From contig CAMFND010000042.1 in assembly GCA_945965395.1 (NCBI GenBank), positions 1 to 49,194 of the forward strand: 49,194 nt of DNA. The letters are read 5' to 3'. The position numbers and the translations under genes are program-made. This document shows positions 17,203 through 25,006 of the stretch, in pieces (the stretch's first letter is position 1; every line of letters starts with the position of its first letter). The notes under the pieces were generated by a model that was not told where the DNA came from, did not search any database, and saw only the letters and a program-made list of their open reading frames with translations. This DNA is from an uncultured Bacteroides sp. (GTDB taxonomy: Bacteria; Bacteroidota; Bacteroidia; Bacteroidales; Bacteroidaceae).

Positions 17203-17232
17203 CAAATATAGAAATAATAAACTAAAACCAAA
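17203..17232 (-). promoter_or_regulatory. Promoter of paaK
   Basis: Minus strand -7 box TATATTTG (17210-17203) and TTTG (17232-17229) separated by 18 bases, slightly short of the usual 19-21. The remainder of the 17166-17438 gap is A/T-rich with the gcvP terminator at its far end. Confidence 0.55.
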
Positions 17233-17353
17233 TGAAAACTTTCATTTTTCTTTTAATTCTGCTCTAATGATTCAAATTTTGTCAGGATAGCCACTGAACA
17301 TGTATCCTCTTAATGCGGAAAAATAGTCAATACTATTCCCAGTTCTATATGAA

Positions 17354-17400
17354 AAGAGCCACTGCGAATCCCTCTTATATGAAGGAATGCAGTGGCTCTT
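17354..17400 (-). terminator. Terminator of the gcvP operon
   Basis: Perfect 12-bp stem AAGAGCCACTGC (17354-17365) / GCAGTGGCTCTT (17389-17400) with a 23-base loop, followed on the minus strand by TT, 38 bases after the gcvP stop. Confidence 0.7.
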
Positions 17401-17438
17401 CTTATTTTCTATATCAAGCCAACGTAACTTTAAAGGCC

Positions 17439-20288
17439 TTATTCAAAGCTCCCGTAACGTGTAGGCAGCAACTTACGGTCGCCCAATGTATTATCGATAC
17501 GTGCCACGTTAATCCAGAATTTATTGTCTCTTACACTCTGAATCGGATAAGCCGCTTTGGCACGTCCATAAGGATGAGTCCAGGCATCTCCTACAATCTC
17601 GTACTCCGGATGAGGAGCATTTACCAATACATTGTCTTCTTTATCGGCCTTTCCAGACTCAATCTCTGCAATTTCTTCACGGATATGTACCATGACATCC
17701 ACAAAATTGTCCAGTTCTGCCAGACTTTCACTTTCCGTCGGTTCAATCATCAGCGTACCGTGTACAGGGAAGGAGAGGGTAGGTGCATGGTAACCATAGT
17801 CCATCAGACGCTTGGAAATGTCATTTTCCGAGATTCCACTTTCTTCGTGTATCTTCCGGCATTCCAGAATCATTTCATGACCTACGAAACCGTTCTTTCC
17901 GCGGTATACCACTCCATACGTATCTTTCAGGCAAGCAGCCAGGTAGTTGGCATTCAGAATTGCCGTTTGAGTCGCTCTTCTCAACCCTTCTGCTCCCATC
18001 ATGCAGATGTAGCCGTAAGTAATCGGCAGAATACCGGCACTTCCGTAAGGAGCAGCAGATACCTCATTCTGCGGATTGCCCGTGCTGACATGTCCCGGAA
18101 GGAAAGGAACCAGATGCTCGGCCACACAAATCGGACCTACACCCGGACCGCCGCCACCGTGGGGGCTGGCAAATGTCTTATGCAGGTTCAGGTGACACAC
18201 GTCGGCTCCGATAGTACCCGGATTGGTCAGTCCCACCTGTCCGTTCATGTTGGCTCCATCCATATAAACCTGTGCACCGCACGCATGGATAATCTCACAA
18301 ATCTCCTTGATTTCTTCCTCAAAAATACCATGAGTAGACGGATAAGTAATCATCAAAGCTGCCAGTTCATCCTTATGTGCTTCAGCCTTCGCACGCAAAT
18401 CTTCCCAATCCACGTTTCCATTCTCATCGCAAGCACACGTCAGCGGTTCGTAACCCGCCTGTACAGCCGAAGCCGGATTGGTGCCGTGTGCCGAAGCCGG
18501 AATCAATACCAATCGGCGGTTACCCTGTCCGATGCTTTCCTGGTAACTTCTAATCACGCGCAAGCCCGTATATTCACCTGCTGCACCGGAGTTTGGCTGG
18601 AGAGATACGCCTGCAAAACCTGTAATCGTCTTCAGCTGTTCCGACAGATTGTGAATCAAAGCCTGGTATCCCGCAGCCTGGTCTTCCGGAACCAACGGGT
18701 GAAGGTTCATCCAGGCCGCATTGCTAAGAGGTAACATTTCGGATGCCGCATTCAGTTTCATGGTACAAGAGCCCAATGAAATCATGGAATGAGCCAACGA
18801 GATATCCTTCCGTTCCAGACGTTTGATGTAACGCATCATTTCCGTTTCGGTGTGATACTTCTGGAAGACTTCGTGAGTGAGGTACGTGCTCAGACGCTGG
18901 AACTGTGCAGCAACAGGAGCTTTTTCCGGTATGGCACAGACATCATGCATCGGTTCTTCTGCCGCTACGGCAAACAGATTCAGAATCAGCGTAGCATCTG
19001 CCTGCGTAGTAGTTTCATCGACACTGATACCCACATCTCCGTTATCAAAATAGCGCAGGTTGATTTCCTTGCTCAAGGCAATGGTGCGCACTTCCTGAAT
19101 GGTCACGTTGTCCGGCAACTGTATCCTCAGTGTATCAAAGAAATTTTCGTTCTGCAATTTATATCCCAGTTTCGTAAGCTGTTCTGCCAGCCAGAAAGCC
19201 ACGGCATGCACATGATTGGCTATTTCTTTTATGCCGTCAGGTCCGTGATATACGGCATAGAATCCGGCCATGGTAGCCAGCAGCGCCTGTGCCGTACAGA
19301 TATTGGAAGTCGCCTTTTCACGCTTGATATGCTGCTCGCGAGTCTGCAATGCCATACGGTAACACAGATGACCGTATTTGTCTTTTGACAGACCGATGAT
19401 ACGTCCCGGCATGTTTCGTTTGTATTCATCACGTGTAGCGAAATAAGCCGCAGAAGGTCCTCCATAGAACATCGGTGTGCCCAGACGCTGTGAACTACCG
19501 AAAGCGATGTCGGCTCCCCATTCACCGGGAGGAACCAGTAGGGCAAGCGACAGGATATCGGCTGCTACGGCCACCTTGCATCCTGCGGCATGTGCCTGTT
19601 CGGCAAATTCCCGATAGTCTTCTATACTTCCGCTATTATTCGGATACTGCACGATGCAACCGAAAATATCCGGTGTAAAAGTCAGGTTCTTGTAACTGCC
19701 TACCTTTACTACCATTCCCTGCGGAATGGCCCGGGTACGAATAACTGCCAGCGTCTGAGGGAATATTTCTTCATCTACAAACAGCACGTTGGCCTGCGCT
19801 TTCTGTTGTGCACGGCTTCTCAGTCCGTACATCATCGTAGCCGCTTCCGCTGCAGCCGTCGCTTCATCCAGCAGAGAACAGTTAGCCAGCGGAAGGGCAG
19901 TCAGATCGCTGATTACCGTCTGAAAGTTCAGCAACGCTTCCAGTCGTCCCTGGGAAATTTCAGCCTGATAGGGTGTATAGGAAGTGTACCAAACCGGATT
20001 TTCAAACACGTTACGCTGAACAACTGCCGGAGTCACCGTGTCATACCACCCACATCCGATATACGTCTTATATAGCTTGTTCTGGGCTGCCAGTTCGCCG
20101 ATGTGCTCGGCAAATTCACGTTCCGTCATGGCAGCTCCCAGTTTCAAAGGTTCTTTTAACAGGATATTGGCAGGAATGGTTTTCTCTATCAGTTCATCCA
20201 GACTGCTTACTCCAATTTTTTTCAGCATCAGCGGAAGTTCCTCTTCCCCGATGCCGATGTGTCTGTTTGCGAATGTCGTTGTTTTCAT
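17439..20288 (-). CDS. gcvP: Glycine dehydrogenase (aminomethyl-transferring), glycine cleavage P protein
   Basis: About 949-residue PLP enzyme that decarboxylates glycine and passes the aminomethyl group to the lipoylated H protein. It has both the N-terminal and C-terminal halves fused in one chain, as in E. coli and many Bacteroidetes. The PLP lysine is in LNLHKTFASPHGGGGPG (near residue 702). The preferred start is ATG 20288 (MKTTTFANRHIG, the conserved family opening); an upstream ATG at 20318 adds ten residues. It is the last gene of a unit with a lipoprotein, rsmG and an MBL hydrolase. Other gcv genes are not in the window. The product depends on lipoylation, and lipB lies 2.3 kb away. 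Confidence 0.96.
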   Translation of the reverse strand: MKTTTFANRHIGIGEEELPLMLKKIGVSSLDELIEKTIPANILLKEPLKLGAAMTEREFAEHIGELAAQNKLYKTYIGCGWYDTVTPAVVQRNVFENPVWYTSYTPYQAEISQGRLEALLNFQTVISDLTALPLANCSLLDEATAAAEAATMMYGLRSRAQQKAQANVLFVDEEIFPQTLAVIRTRAIPQGMVVKVGSYKNLTFTPDIFGCIVQYPNNSGSIEDYREFAEQAHAAGCKVAVAADILSLALLVPPGEWGADIAFGSSQRLGTPMFYGGPSAAYFATRDEYKRNMPGRIIGLSKDKYGHLCYRMALQTREQHIKREKATSNICTAQALLATMAGFYAVYHGPDGIKEIANHVHAVAFWLAEQLTKLGYKLQNENFFDTLRIQLPDNVTIQEVRTIALSKEINLRYFDNGDVGISVDETTTQADATLILNLFAVAAEEPMHDVCAIPEKAPVAAQFQRLSTYLTHEVFQKYHTETEMMRYIKRLERKDISLAHSMISLGSCTMKLNAASEMLPLSNAAWMNLHPLVPEDQAAGYQALIHNLSEQLKTITGFAGVSLQPNSGAAGEYTGLRVIRSYQESIGQGNRRLVLIPASAHGTNPASAVQAGYEPLTCACDENGNVDWEDLRAKAEAHKDELAALMITYPSTHGIFEEEIKEICEIIHACGAQVYMDGANMNGQVGLTNPGTIGADVCHLNLHKTFASPHGGGGPGVGPICVAEHLVPFLPGHVSTGNPQNEVSAAPYGSAGILPITYGYICMMGAEGLRRATQTAILNANYLAACLKDTYGVVYRGKNGFVGHEMILECRKIHEESGISENDISKRLMDYGYHAPTLSFPVHGTLMIEPTESESLAELDNFVDVMVHIREEIAEIESGKADKEDNVLVNAPHPEYEIVGDAWTHPYGRAKAAYPIQSVRDNKFWINVARIDNTLGDRKLLPTRYGSFE

Positions 20289-20334
20289 GATTATTAAGGT
20301 AAGATTTATGGTTTTCAAGCAAAAGAATAACGCA

Positions 20335-20976
20335 TCAGCGGAAGAAAGGATTGTTCATCTTTTCATAGCCGATGGTAGTGGGGTTCCCATGACCCGGATA
20401 CACCATTGTCTCGTCAGGGAGTGTCAGCAAACGTGCCACGATACTTTCCCTCAACTGGTCAAAGTTTCCGCCTTCCAGGTCTGCACGCCCGATGCTGCCC
20501 CGGAACAATACATCACCGCTGAACATGCAGTGCTGCGCTTCACAATAGAACACCATGCTTCCGGGAGAATGGCCGGGCACGGCAAGTGCCTTCAGTTCTA
20601 TATTTCCTATTTTTATCAGATCGCCGTCATGCACGTAGCCACCCAGTGCAGGAGGTTCCTCGTTCAGAGGGAAGCCGAACATGCGGCAATACTCTGCCGT
20701 TCTCGGCAACAGAAATTCATCTTCCTTTCCGGCTTCGGCATTGACTCCAAATTCTCTGAGCATAAACGCATTGCCGAAAATATGGTCCAGATGCAAATGC
20801 GTATTCAGTAAATGTGTCACCGTAAGTCCGTTTTCTGCAATGAACTTCTTCAGCATCTGCTGCTCTTCCTGATAATAACATCCGGCATCAATTACAGCTG
20901 CCTGCAACGTTTCCTCGTCCCACACCACATAGCAGTTGACCGGAAACATATTGAATTCAAATGTCTTTATTTTCAT
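20335..20976 (-). CDS. Metallo-beta-lactamase fold hydrolase (glyoxalase II-like)
   Basis: 213 residues with the metal-binding signature THLHLDH (59-65), then GHSPGSMVFYC (third metal ligand) and FSGDVLF (bridging Asp), and a final YPGHGNPTT. This layout fits the glyoxalase II-like branch of the superfamily, which hydrolyses thioesters such as S-lactoylglutathione; Bacteroidetes members are not proven glyoxalases. Cytoplasmic, with no signal peptide. Located five bases downstream of rsmG and 46 bases upstream of gcvP, apparently co-transcribed. Confidence 0.9.
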   Translation of the reverse strand: MKIKTFEFNMFPVNCYVVWDEETLQAAVIDAGCYYQEEQQMLKKFIAENGLTVTHLLNTHLHLDHIFGNAFMLREFGVNAEAGKEDEFLLPRTAEYCRMFGFPLNEEPPALGGYVHDGDLIKIGNIELKALAVPGHSPGSMVFYCEAQHCMFSGDVLFRGSIGRADLEGGNFDQLRESIVARLLTLPDETMVYPGHGNPTTIGYEKMNNPFFR

Positions 20977-20981
20977 ATCGA

Positions 20982-21608
20982 TTATCCGTTGATTGTGACA
21001 TAAACCACTTTCTTGGTCTCAAAAAATTCCTCTTCAAAATAATCCTTCAAATCATACATAAGTGTCTGGTGCTTTACGGGCATAACTTCCCGTTCCAGCT
21101 CACCGCCCTTCAGACAAATCAATCCGTTGGGAAGGACATTGTGCTGTTCCTTCTTGATATTCTTGCGAATAATTTTCAGCAAGTCGGTCAGCGGCATGAC
21201 GGCCCTGCTTACCACGAAGTCGAACAATTGCTTTTCTTCCTCCGCACGGCAATGACGGGTAGTGACGTTCTTCAAGCCGATGGCATTGGCTATTTCAGTA
21301 GCCACCTTCACTTTCTTACCGATGCTGTCCACCAGATGGAAATGTGTTTCCGGAAACAGAATAGCCAGCGGAATCCCTGGAAAACCACCGCCGGTGCCCA
21401 AATCCATCACAGTAGTTTCCGGACGGAACTGCATGACCTTGGCAATGCCTAATGAATGCAGCACATGATGCTCATACAGGTTGGTAATGTCTTTTCGCGA
21501 AATCACGTTGATTTTGTTGTTCCAGTCGGTATATAGGTCATACAAAGCCGCAAACTGCTGTTGCTGAACCTCGCTCAGGTTCGGGAAATATTTTAAGATA
21601 ATGTCCAT
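20982..21608 (-). CDS. rsmG: 16S rRNA (guanine(527)-N7)-methyltransferase RsmG
   Basis: 208-residue SAM-dependent methyltransferase (GidB) that modifies G527 of 16S rRNA. Conserved WNNKINVISRKDITNLYEHHVLHSL at the N-terminus, the SAM-binding MDLGTGGGFPG (68-78) and VVSRAVMPL are present. Start ATG 21608, six bases downstream of the lipoprotein gene stop. In many bacteria rsmG loss gives low-level streptomycin resistance. Same operon as the hydrolase and gcvP. Confidence 0.96.
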   Translation of the reverse strand: MDIILKYFPNLSEVQQQQFAALYDLYTDWNNKINVISRKDITNLYEHHVLHSLGIAKVMQFRPETTVMDLGTGGGFPGIPLAILFPETHFHLVDSIGKKVKVATEIANAIGLKNVTTRHCRAEEEKQLFDFVVSRAVMPLTDLLKIIRKNIKKEQHNVLPNGLICLKGGELEREVMPVKHQTLMYDLKDYFEEEFFETKKVVYVTING

Positions 21609-21614
21609 GTACGA

Positions 21615-22481
21615 TTATTTCTTGATTAAATAAGTATTGATTTCTTCGTAGGGAACCGTCAATTGGAAGCGTCCCATGTAATAAGGTGCAATGTCGTAGG
21701 TGTTATAAAGGAATGTCACTCCTTCTTTTTCGAGCAGGAAGTTATCGGGCACATACAAGTCCGTGTCCAACAAGATACCTACCGCCTGAAGTCCCTCTAC
21801 ACAGGTCAGCGTATCTGTCTCCAGCTTTTTATTGGCTTCTGCCAGCAACTTATCCAGAATCAGCCGGCAGATATCCTCTTCAGTTCCTTTGGCAAACACT
21901 TCGCTCTTGTCCAGCTTTTTCCCATTGGCCGCATCAATGTTAACCCACTGCGCCCACGTGTTGGGATGTGCGCCTCCGGTATATTGGAAAGTAGTGACGG
22001 CATAATTCCATATACAGTCTTTACCTTCTTGCAGCTCCGAATTTATCTCATATTCGTAGTTATACCAGTTAGGAATTTCATCGGGCTTCATTCCGTTCTT
22101 CAAGTCGGTCTGATAACTTCCCTGCACATCCTTCAGGTAATCACCTGCCAGGCTTTCTTTGATAGACGAGACAAAGGCCTGTGAAGAAGCTGCTCCGGCA
22201 TGTGCACTTGAAAAAGCATCTTCCAGCACCTGATTGATTACCTGTGTCAGCGAATCGTTCTTATCGGCCGACTTTAAATATTTAAAATTGATTTTTATCT
22301 GGCATTTAGGTGATTCCGTATTGGCTTCATCCAGATACACAGTCGTATCCATAGGAATGGAATCCACTGAAACTTCGTTTCCTCCGGCTGTCCCGTTTCC
22401 GATACACCCCGGTAGAATCATGGTGGAAAACAAGCCACACACGACAGAGGGGAATAAGCCTCTTTGTATTTTTTTCATCAT
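21615..22481 (-). CDS. Lipoprotein with DUF3298/DUF4163-like (RsiV-type) domains
   Basis: 288 residues. Lipobox ILPGC with Cys26 predicts a membrane lipoprotein. The mature part has the two-part DUF4163-DUF3298 architecture: VTTFQYTGGAHPNTWAQWVNIDAANGKKL is the hallmark of the start of DUF3298. In Firmicutes this module binds lysozyme or peptidoglycan in RsiV; in Bacteroidetes its function is unknown. ATG 22481 (MMKK) or 22478 could start it. First gene of a unit continuing into rsmG. A -7 box lies about 42 bases upstream. Confidence 0.85.
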   Translation of the reverse strand: MMKKIQRGLFPSVVCGLFSTMILPGCIGNGTAGGNEVSVDSIPMDTTVYLDEANTESPKCQIKINFKYLKSADKNDSLTQVINQVLEDAFSSAHAGAASSQAFVSSIKESLAGDYLKDVQGSYQTDLKNGMKPDEIPNWYNYEYEINSELQEGKDCIWNYAVTTFQYTGGAHPNTWAQWVNIDAANGKKLDKSEVFAKGTEEDICRLILDKLLAEANKKLETDTLTCVEGLQAVGILLDTDLYVPDNFLLEKEGVTFLYNTYDIAPYYMGRFQLTVPYEEINTYLIKK

Positions 22482-22522
22482 ATTCAGACGTTTTTCTCAA
22501 AAAAAATGATTTTCTCTGTCTA

Positions 22523-22530
22523 CAAATATA
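22523..22530 (-). promoter_or_regulatory. -7 box of the lipoprotein-rsmG-gcvP unit
   Basis: Minus strand TATATTTG (TAnnTTTG). No clear -33 box. It lies in a 159-base divergent gap shared with lipB. Confidence 0.5.
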
Positions 22531-22640
22531 GCATAACTTCCCGAATTGCGATGTAAAAAGGAATTCTTTTTGTAAATCTTTGCCATTCACACCAAAAAAT
22601 TTTTTCTTTGCAAAATGTAACCTTTTAAGAATTGAATGCC

Positions 22641-23306
22641 ATGATTACAATAGAAAACTGGGGACTCATCTCTTATTCTGAGGCTTGGGAACGACAAACT
22701 GCTCTCTTCGATGAACTCATTGATGCCAAGCTGAACGGACAGCCTTATACCAACCGGATTATTTTCTGCCAGCATCCGCATGTCTACACTCTGGGGAAGC
22801 ACGGAAAGGCGGCCAATATGCTGTTGAACTCCACACAGTTACAGACCATTCATGCCGAACTGTTTCAGGTAGACAGGGGAGGAGACATTACCTATCACGG
22901 ACCGGGACAATGGGTGTGTTATCCGATTCTGAACCTAGAAGATTTTCACTTGGGTTTGAAGGAATACCTGCACCTGTTAGAGGAAGCGGTGATCCGTGTG
23001 TGCCGGACCTACGGCATAGAAGCCGACAGAGTGCACGGGGCTACTGGCGTCTGGCTGGCTACAGGTACGCCCGAAGAACGTAAAATCTGTGCCATGGGGG
23101 TAAGAAGCAGCCATTTCGTTACGATGCACGGTCTTGCCCTGAACGTCAATACAGATTTAAGGTATTTCAGTTACATCCATCCCTGTGGGTTTATAGACAA
23201 GGGAGTCACTTCACTACAGGCTGAGTTACGGCAAGAAGTCCCGATGGATGAAGTGAGAGACAGACTGGAGCAACTGATTCTGGAATTATTAAAAGAAACG
23301 GCCTGA
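22641..23306 (+). CDS. lipB: Lipoyl(octanoyl) transferase LipB
   Basis: 221-residue cytoplasmic enzyme transferring octanoate from acyl carrier protein to the lipoyl domains of 2-oxoacid dehydrogenases and the glycine cleavage H protein. Active-site motifs are RGGDITYHGPGQ (79-90), the lysine in RKICAMGV (Lys148) and the acyl-accepting cysteine in HPCG (Cys182). ATG 22641 is preferred; an in-frame TTG at 22632 would add three residues. Its stop codon lies inside the stem of the downstream terminator. Confidence 0.95.
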   Translation: MITIENWGLISYSEAWERQTALFDELIDAKLNGQPYTNRIIFCQHPHVYTLGKHGKAANMLLNSTQLQTIHAELFQVDRGGDITYHGPGQWVCYPILNLEDFHLGLKEYLHLLEEAVIRVCRTYGIEADRVHGATGVWLATGTPEERKICAMGVRSSHFVTMHGLALNVNTDLRYFSYIHPCGFIDKGVTSLQAELRQEVPMDEVRDRLEQLILELLKETA

Positions 23307-23332
23307 CGTATTCGTCAAGCCGTTTTCTTTTT
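23295..23332. terminator. Bidirectional terminator between lipB and the SGNH hydrolase gene
   Basis: AAACGGC-C-TGACG / CGTCA-A-GCCGTTT (23296-23308 and 23313-23325), one mismatch in the stem, four-base loop, flanked by A's on the left and CTTTTT on the right. It overlaps the lipB stop codon and lies just beyond the SGNH hydrolase stop on the other strand. Confidence 0.8.
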
Positions 23333-23334
23333 CC

Positions 23335-24021
23335 TTATTGCCGACTGGCAAAATAAGCTTTTATCTGTTCGTTGATTTGCTGCATACCTTTTATGGAAGG
23401 ATGCCCTCCCTGCTTGTCGATTCCTTTCAGTTCGATGCAAGGCACGTGATAGTGTGCGCAGATGGTCTTTACAGACTCATTGATTTCCGGTTTCAGGTCG
23501 CAGTTCAACAGAAAATAAATCTCCACGTTGGGATAACGGTACTGCATGTGTTCCAGCATATAAGCCATGGCCGGACGGAAGCTGTACAAATCCTTTTTCG
23601 TCCAGTTCTCATACTGGTATTCGCCGATGGGAGCCCCGGCCCAGCTGTCGTTCGTTGCTCCAAAAATGAAAATGAGGTCCGGACACCCTAGGTTGTTCAT
23701 TCGTGTCACAAACGAGCGGTCGGAAAAATCAGCCTTCCGGTAACCGGTGTGACAGATGGTTGCACCCGAGAAAGAATTGTTCACGCACAGGCGGTATCCG
23801 CTTTCCTTAATAAACTTATACCACCAGGTCTGATCTACAGAACGGACATCGTTGTTTTTCCGCGGCTGCTGAAAGTACCACACGGCATTGGTATCAGGCT
23901 GAAGGTAATTCTCGAAAGTAGAGTACGAATCTCCTAAAATAGAAACAGCCTTCCGGGTCTGCGAAAATCCCATGGTGCAGACCAAAAGGAAGGAAAATAG
24001 CATTGCATACGTTTTTTTCAT
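23335..24021 (-). CDS. Secreted SGNH/GDSL-family hydrolase
   Basis: 228 residues with a signal peptide (1 to about 21, ending GFSQ). Block I is GDSYS (30-34, nucleophile Ser32), the block with the oxyanion asparagine is GATND (121-125), and the catalytic His207 sits in GGHPSIKGM. These features fit an SGNH esterase or lipase acting in the periplasm or outside, possibly on acylated glycans; the substrate cannot be told. Start ATG 24021, with its own -7 box. It converges with lipB, sharing a terminator. Confidence 0.88.
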   Translation of the reverse strand: MKKTYAMLFSFLLVCTMGFSQTRKAVSILGDSYSTFENYLQPDTNAVWYFQQPRKNNDVRSVDQTWWYKFIKESGYRLCVNNSFSGATICHTGYRKADFSDRSFVTRMNNLGCPDLIFIFGATNDSWAGAPIGEYQYENWTKKDLYSFRPAMAYMLEHMQYRYPNVEIYFLLNCDLKPEINESVKTICAHYHVPCIELKGIDKQGGHPSIKGMQQINEQIKAYFASRQ

Positions 24022-24043
24022 GATGTGTTATTTAAAGTTTTTA

Positions 24044-24051
24044 CAAATGTA
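24044..24051 (-). promoter_or_regulatory. -7 box of the SGNH hydrolase gene
   Basis: Minus strand TACATTTG (TAnnTTTG), 22 bases before the ATG; a GTTTG lies 17 bases further upstream (24069-24073). Confidence 0.5.
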
Positions 24052-24172
24052 CGCGATAAAAAACAAAACAAACAGAAAAAAGTGATACAAAAGTGGGGCA
24101 TTTTGTCGGTATACAAGTAATTGGGGTATGATTATCCGTAATATGTATATCGTGTTTTCCGAAAAATCAGGA

Positions 24173-24180
24173 TATTTTTG
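24173..24180 (+). promoter_or_regulatory. -7 box of the acyltransferase gene
   Basis: TATTTTTG (TAnnTTTG), 38 bases before the ATG at 24219. The -33 region is not convincing. Confidence 0.4.
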
Positions 24181-24218
24181 TAAAATAAAAATTGTATAAC
24201 CCATTCAAAACATAGCAC

Positions 24219-24782
24219 ATGGAACTAAATGATTTTTTGACGCACGTAGCCATGCGAAAACCGCTTGACACACCCGAAATCATGGAATTACTGAACCGCA
24301 TGAGTGACGAAGCTCGCCGCATTACATTCGAACTGAACGGATCGTATCACACCATGGAAGAAATCCGGGCACTGATGTCCCGGCTTTTTGGTCGGCCAGT
24401 AGACGACACTTTCCGGGTATTTCCTCCTTTTTATACTGATTTCGGGAAAAATATCCATATAGGAAAAGATGTGTTTATCAATGCCTGCTGCCATTTCCAG
24501 GACCAGGGCGGAGTGACACTGGGCGACGGTTGTCTGATTGGGCACAACGTGGTTTTCGCTACACTTAATCACGACATGAACCCGGAAAAGCGTGCGGCTA
24601 TAACACCGGCTCCCATCGTATTGGGAAAACGCGTATGGGTAGGCTCTAACAGCACCATTCTGCAGGGAGTCACCATTGGCGACAATTCCATCATCGCAGC
24701 CGGAGCCGTCGTAACGAAAGACGTGCCTGCCAATACCGTAGTGGGAGGTGTACCGGCCAAATTCATACGGAACATAGAATAA
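24219..24782 (+). CDS. Hexapeptide-repeat O-acetyltransferase (maltose/galactoside type)
   Basis: 187-residue left-handed beta-helix acyltransferase of the MAT/GAT group, which moves acetyl from acetyl-CoA to a sugar hydroxyl. An N-terminal helical cap (about 1-60) precedes hexapeptide turns: IHIGKDVFINACC, VTLGDGCLIGHNVVFAT, IVLGKRVWVGSNSTILQGVTIGDNSIIAAGAVVTKDV. The catalytic histidine is His118 in TLNHD. The ending TVVGGVPAKFIRNI is standard. The specific acceptor is unknown. It stands alone, divergent from the SGNH hydrolase gene, with a palindrome-rich gap after it. Confidence 0.9.
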   Translation: MELNDFLTHVAMRKPLDTPEIMELLNRMSDEARRITFELNGSYHTMEEIRALMSRLFGRPVDDTFRVFPPFYTDFGKNIHIGKDVFINACCHFQDQGGVTLGDGCLIGHNVVFATLNHDMNPEKRAAITPAPIVLGKRVWVGSNSTILQGVTIGDNSIIAAGAVVTKDVPANTVVGGVPAKFIRNIE

Positions 24783-24805
24783 TCCCTTTTTTGATAGAGT
24801 GATGT

Positions 24806-24840
24806 AAAAAGGTAAAGAAGACAATTTGCAATCCTTTTTT
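24806..24840 (+). terminator. Putative terminator of the acyltransferase gene
   Basis: AAAAAGG (24806-24812) / CCTTTTT (24833-24839) with a 20-base loop and a six-T run. Moderate, because the stem is mostly A-T. Confidence 0.4.
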
Positions 24841-24860
24841 CACCTTTTATGTTTCCCGAT

Positions 24861-24920
24861 GCAGAAACGTATGTTTTCCTTGCGTAAACCGTATGTTTCT
24901 GCGCCGGAAAACGTACGGTT
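24861..24920 (+). repeat. Palindromic repeat cluster related to the thiN-aqpZ array
   Basis: Perfect arms GCAGAAAC (24861-24868) / GTTTCTGC (24895-24902), and nested arms AACCGTA (24887-24893) / TACGGTT (24914-24920). The AAACGTATGTTTTCC and GGAAAACGTACGGTT motifs resemble AAACG...GTTTTCC units at 6258-6298. Lies in the gap between the convergent acyltransferase and DUF5686 genes. Confidence 0.55.
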
Positions 24921-24937
24921 CGCACGGGGAAAACCTG

Positions 24938-24957
24938 GAAAGAAGCGGCTTCTTTTT
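24938..24957 (+). terminator. Putative second terminator before the convergent DUF5686 gene
   Basis: AAAGAAG (24939-24945) / CTTCTTT (24949-24955) with a three-base loop, then more Ts on the plus strand. Confidence 0.4.
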
Positions 24958-25006
24958 CCATTATGCCAAGGAGGTTTATAAAACATGCATGAAGCCACGA
25001 CTTCCC

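Noticed and set aside
17313..18734. A 473-codon open frame on the plus strand opposite gcvP
   Set aside because: The translation is low-complexity in character with no recognisable domain and lies entirely antisense to gcvP, which has complete P-protein motifs.
20289..20318. Upstream ATG of gcvP at 20318
   Set aside because: It adds ten residues not present in the family; MKTTTFANRHIG at 20288 matches the conserved start.
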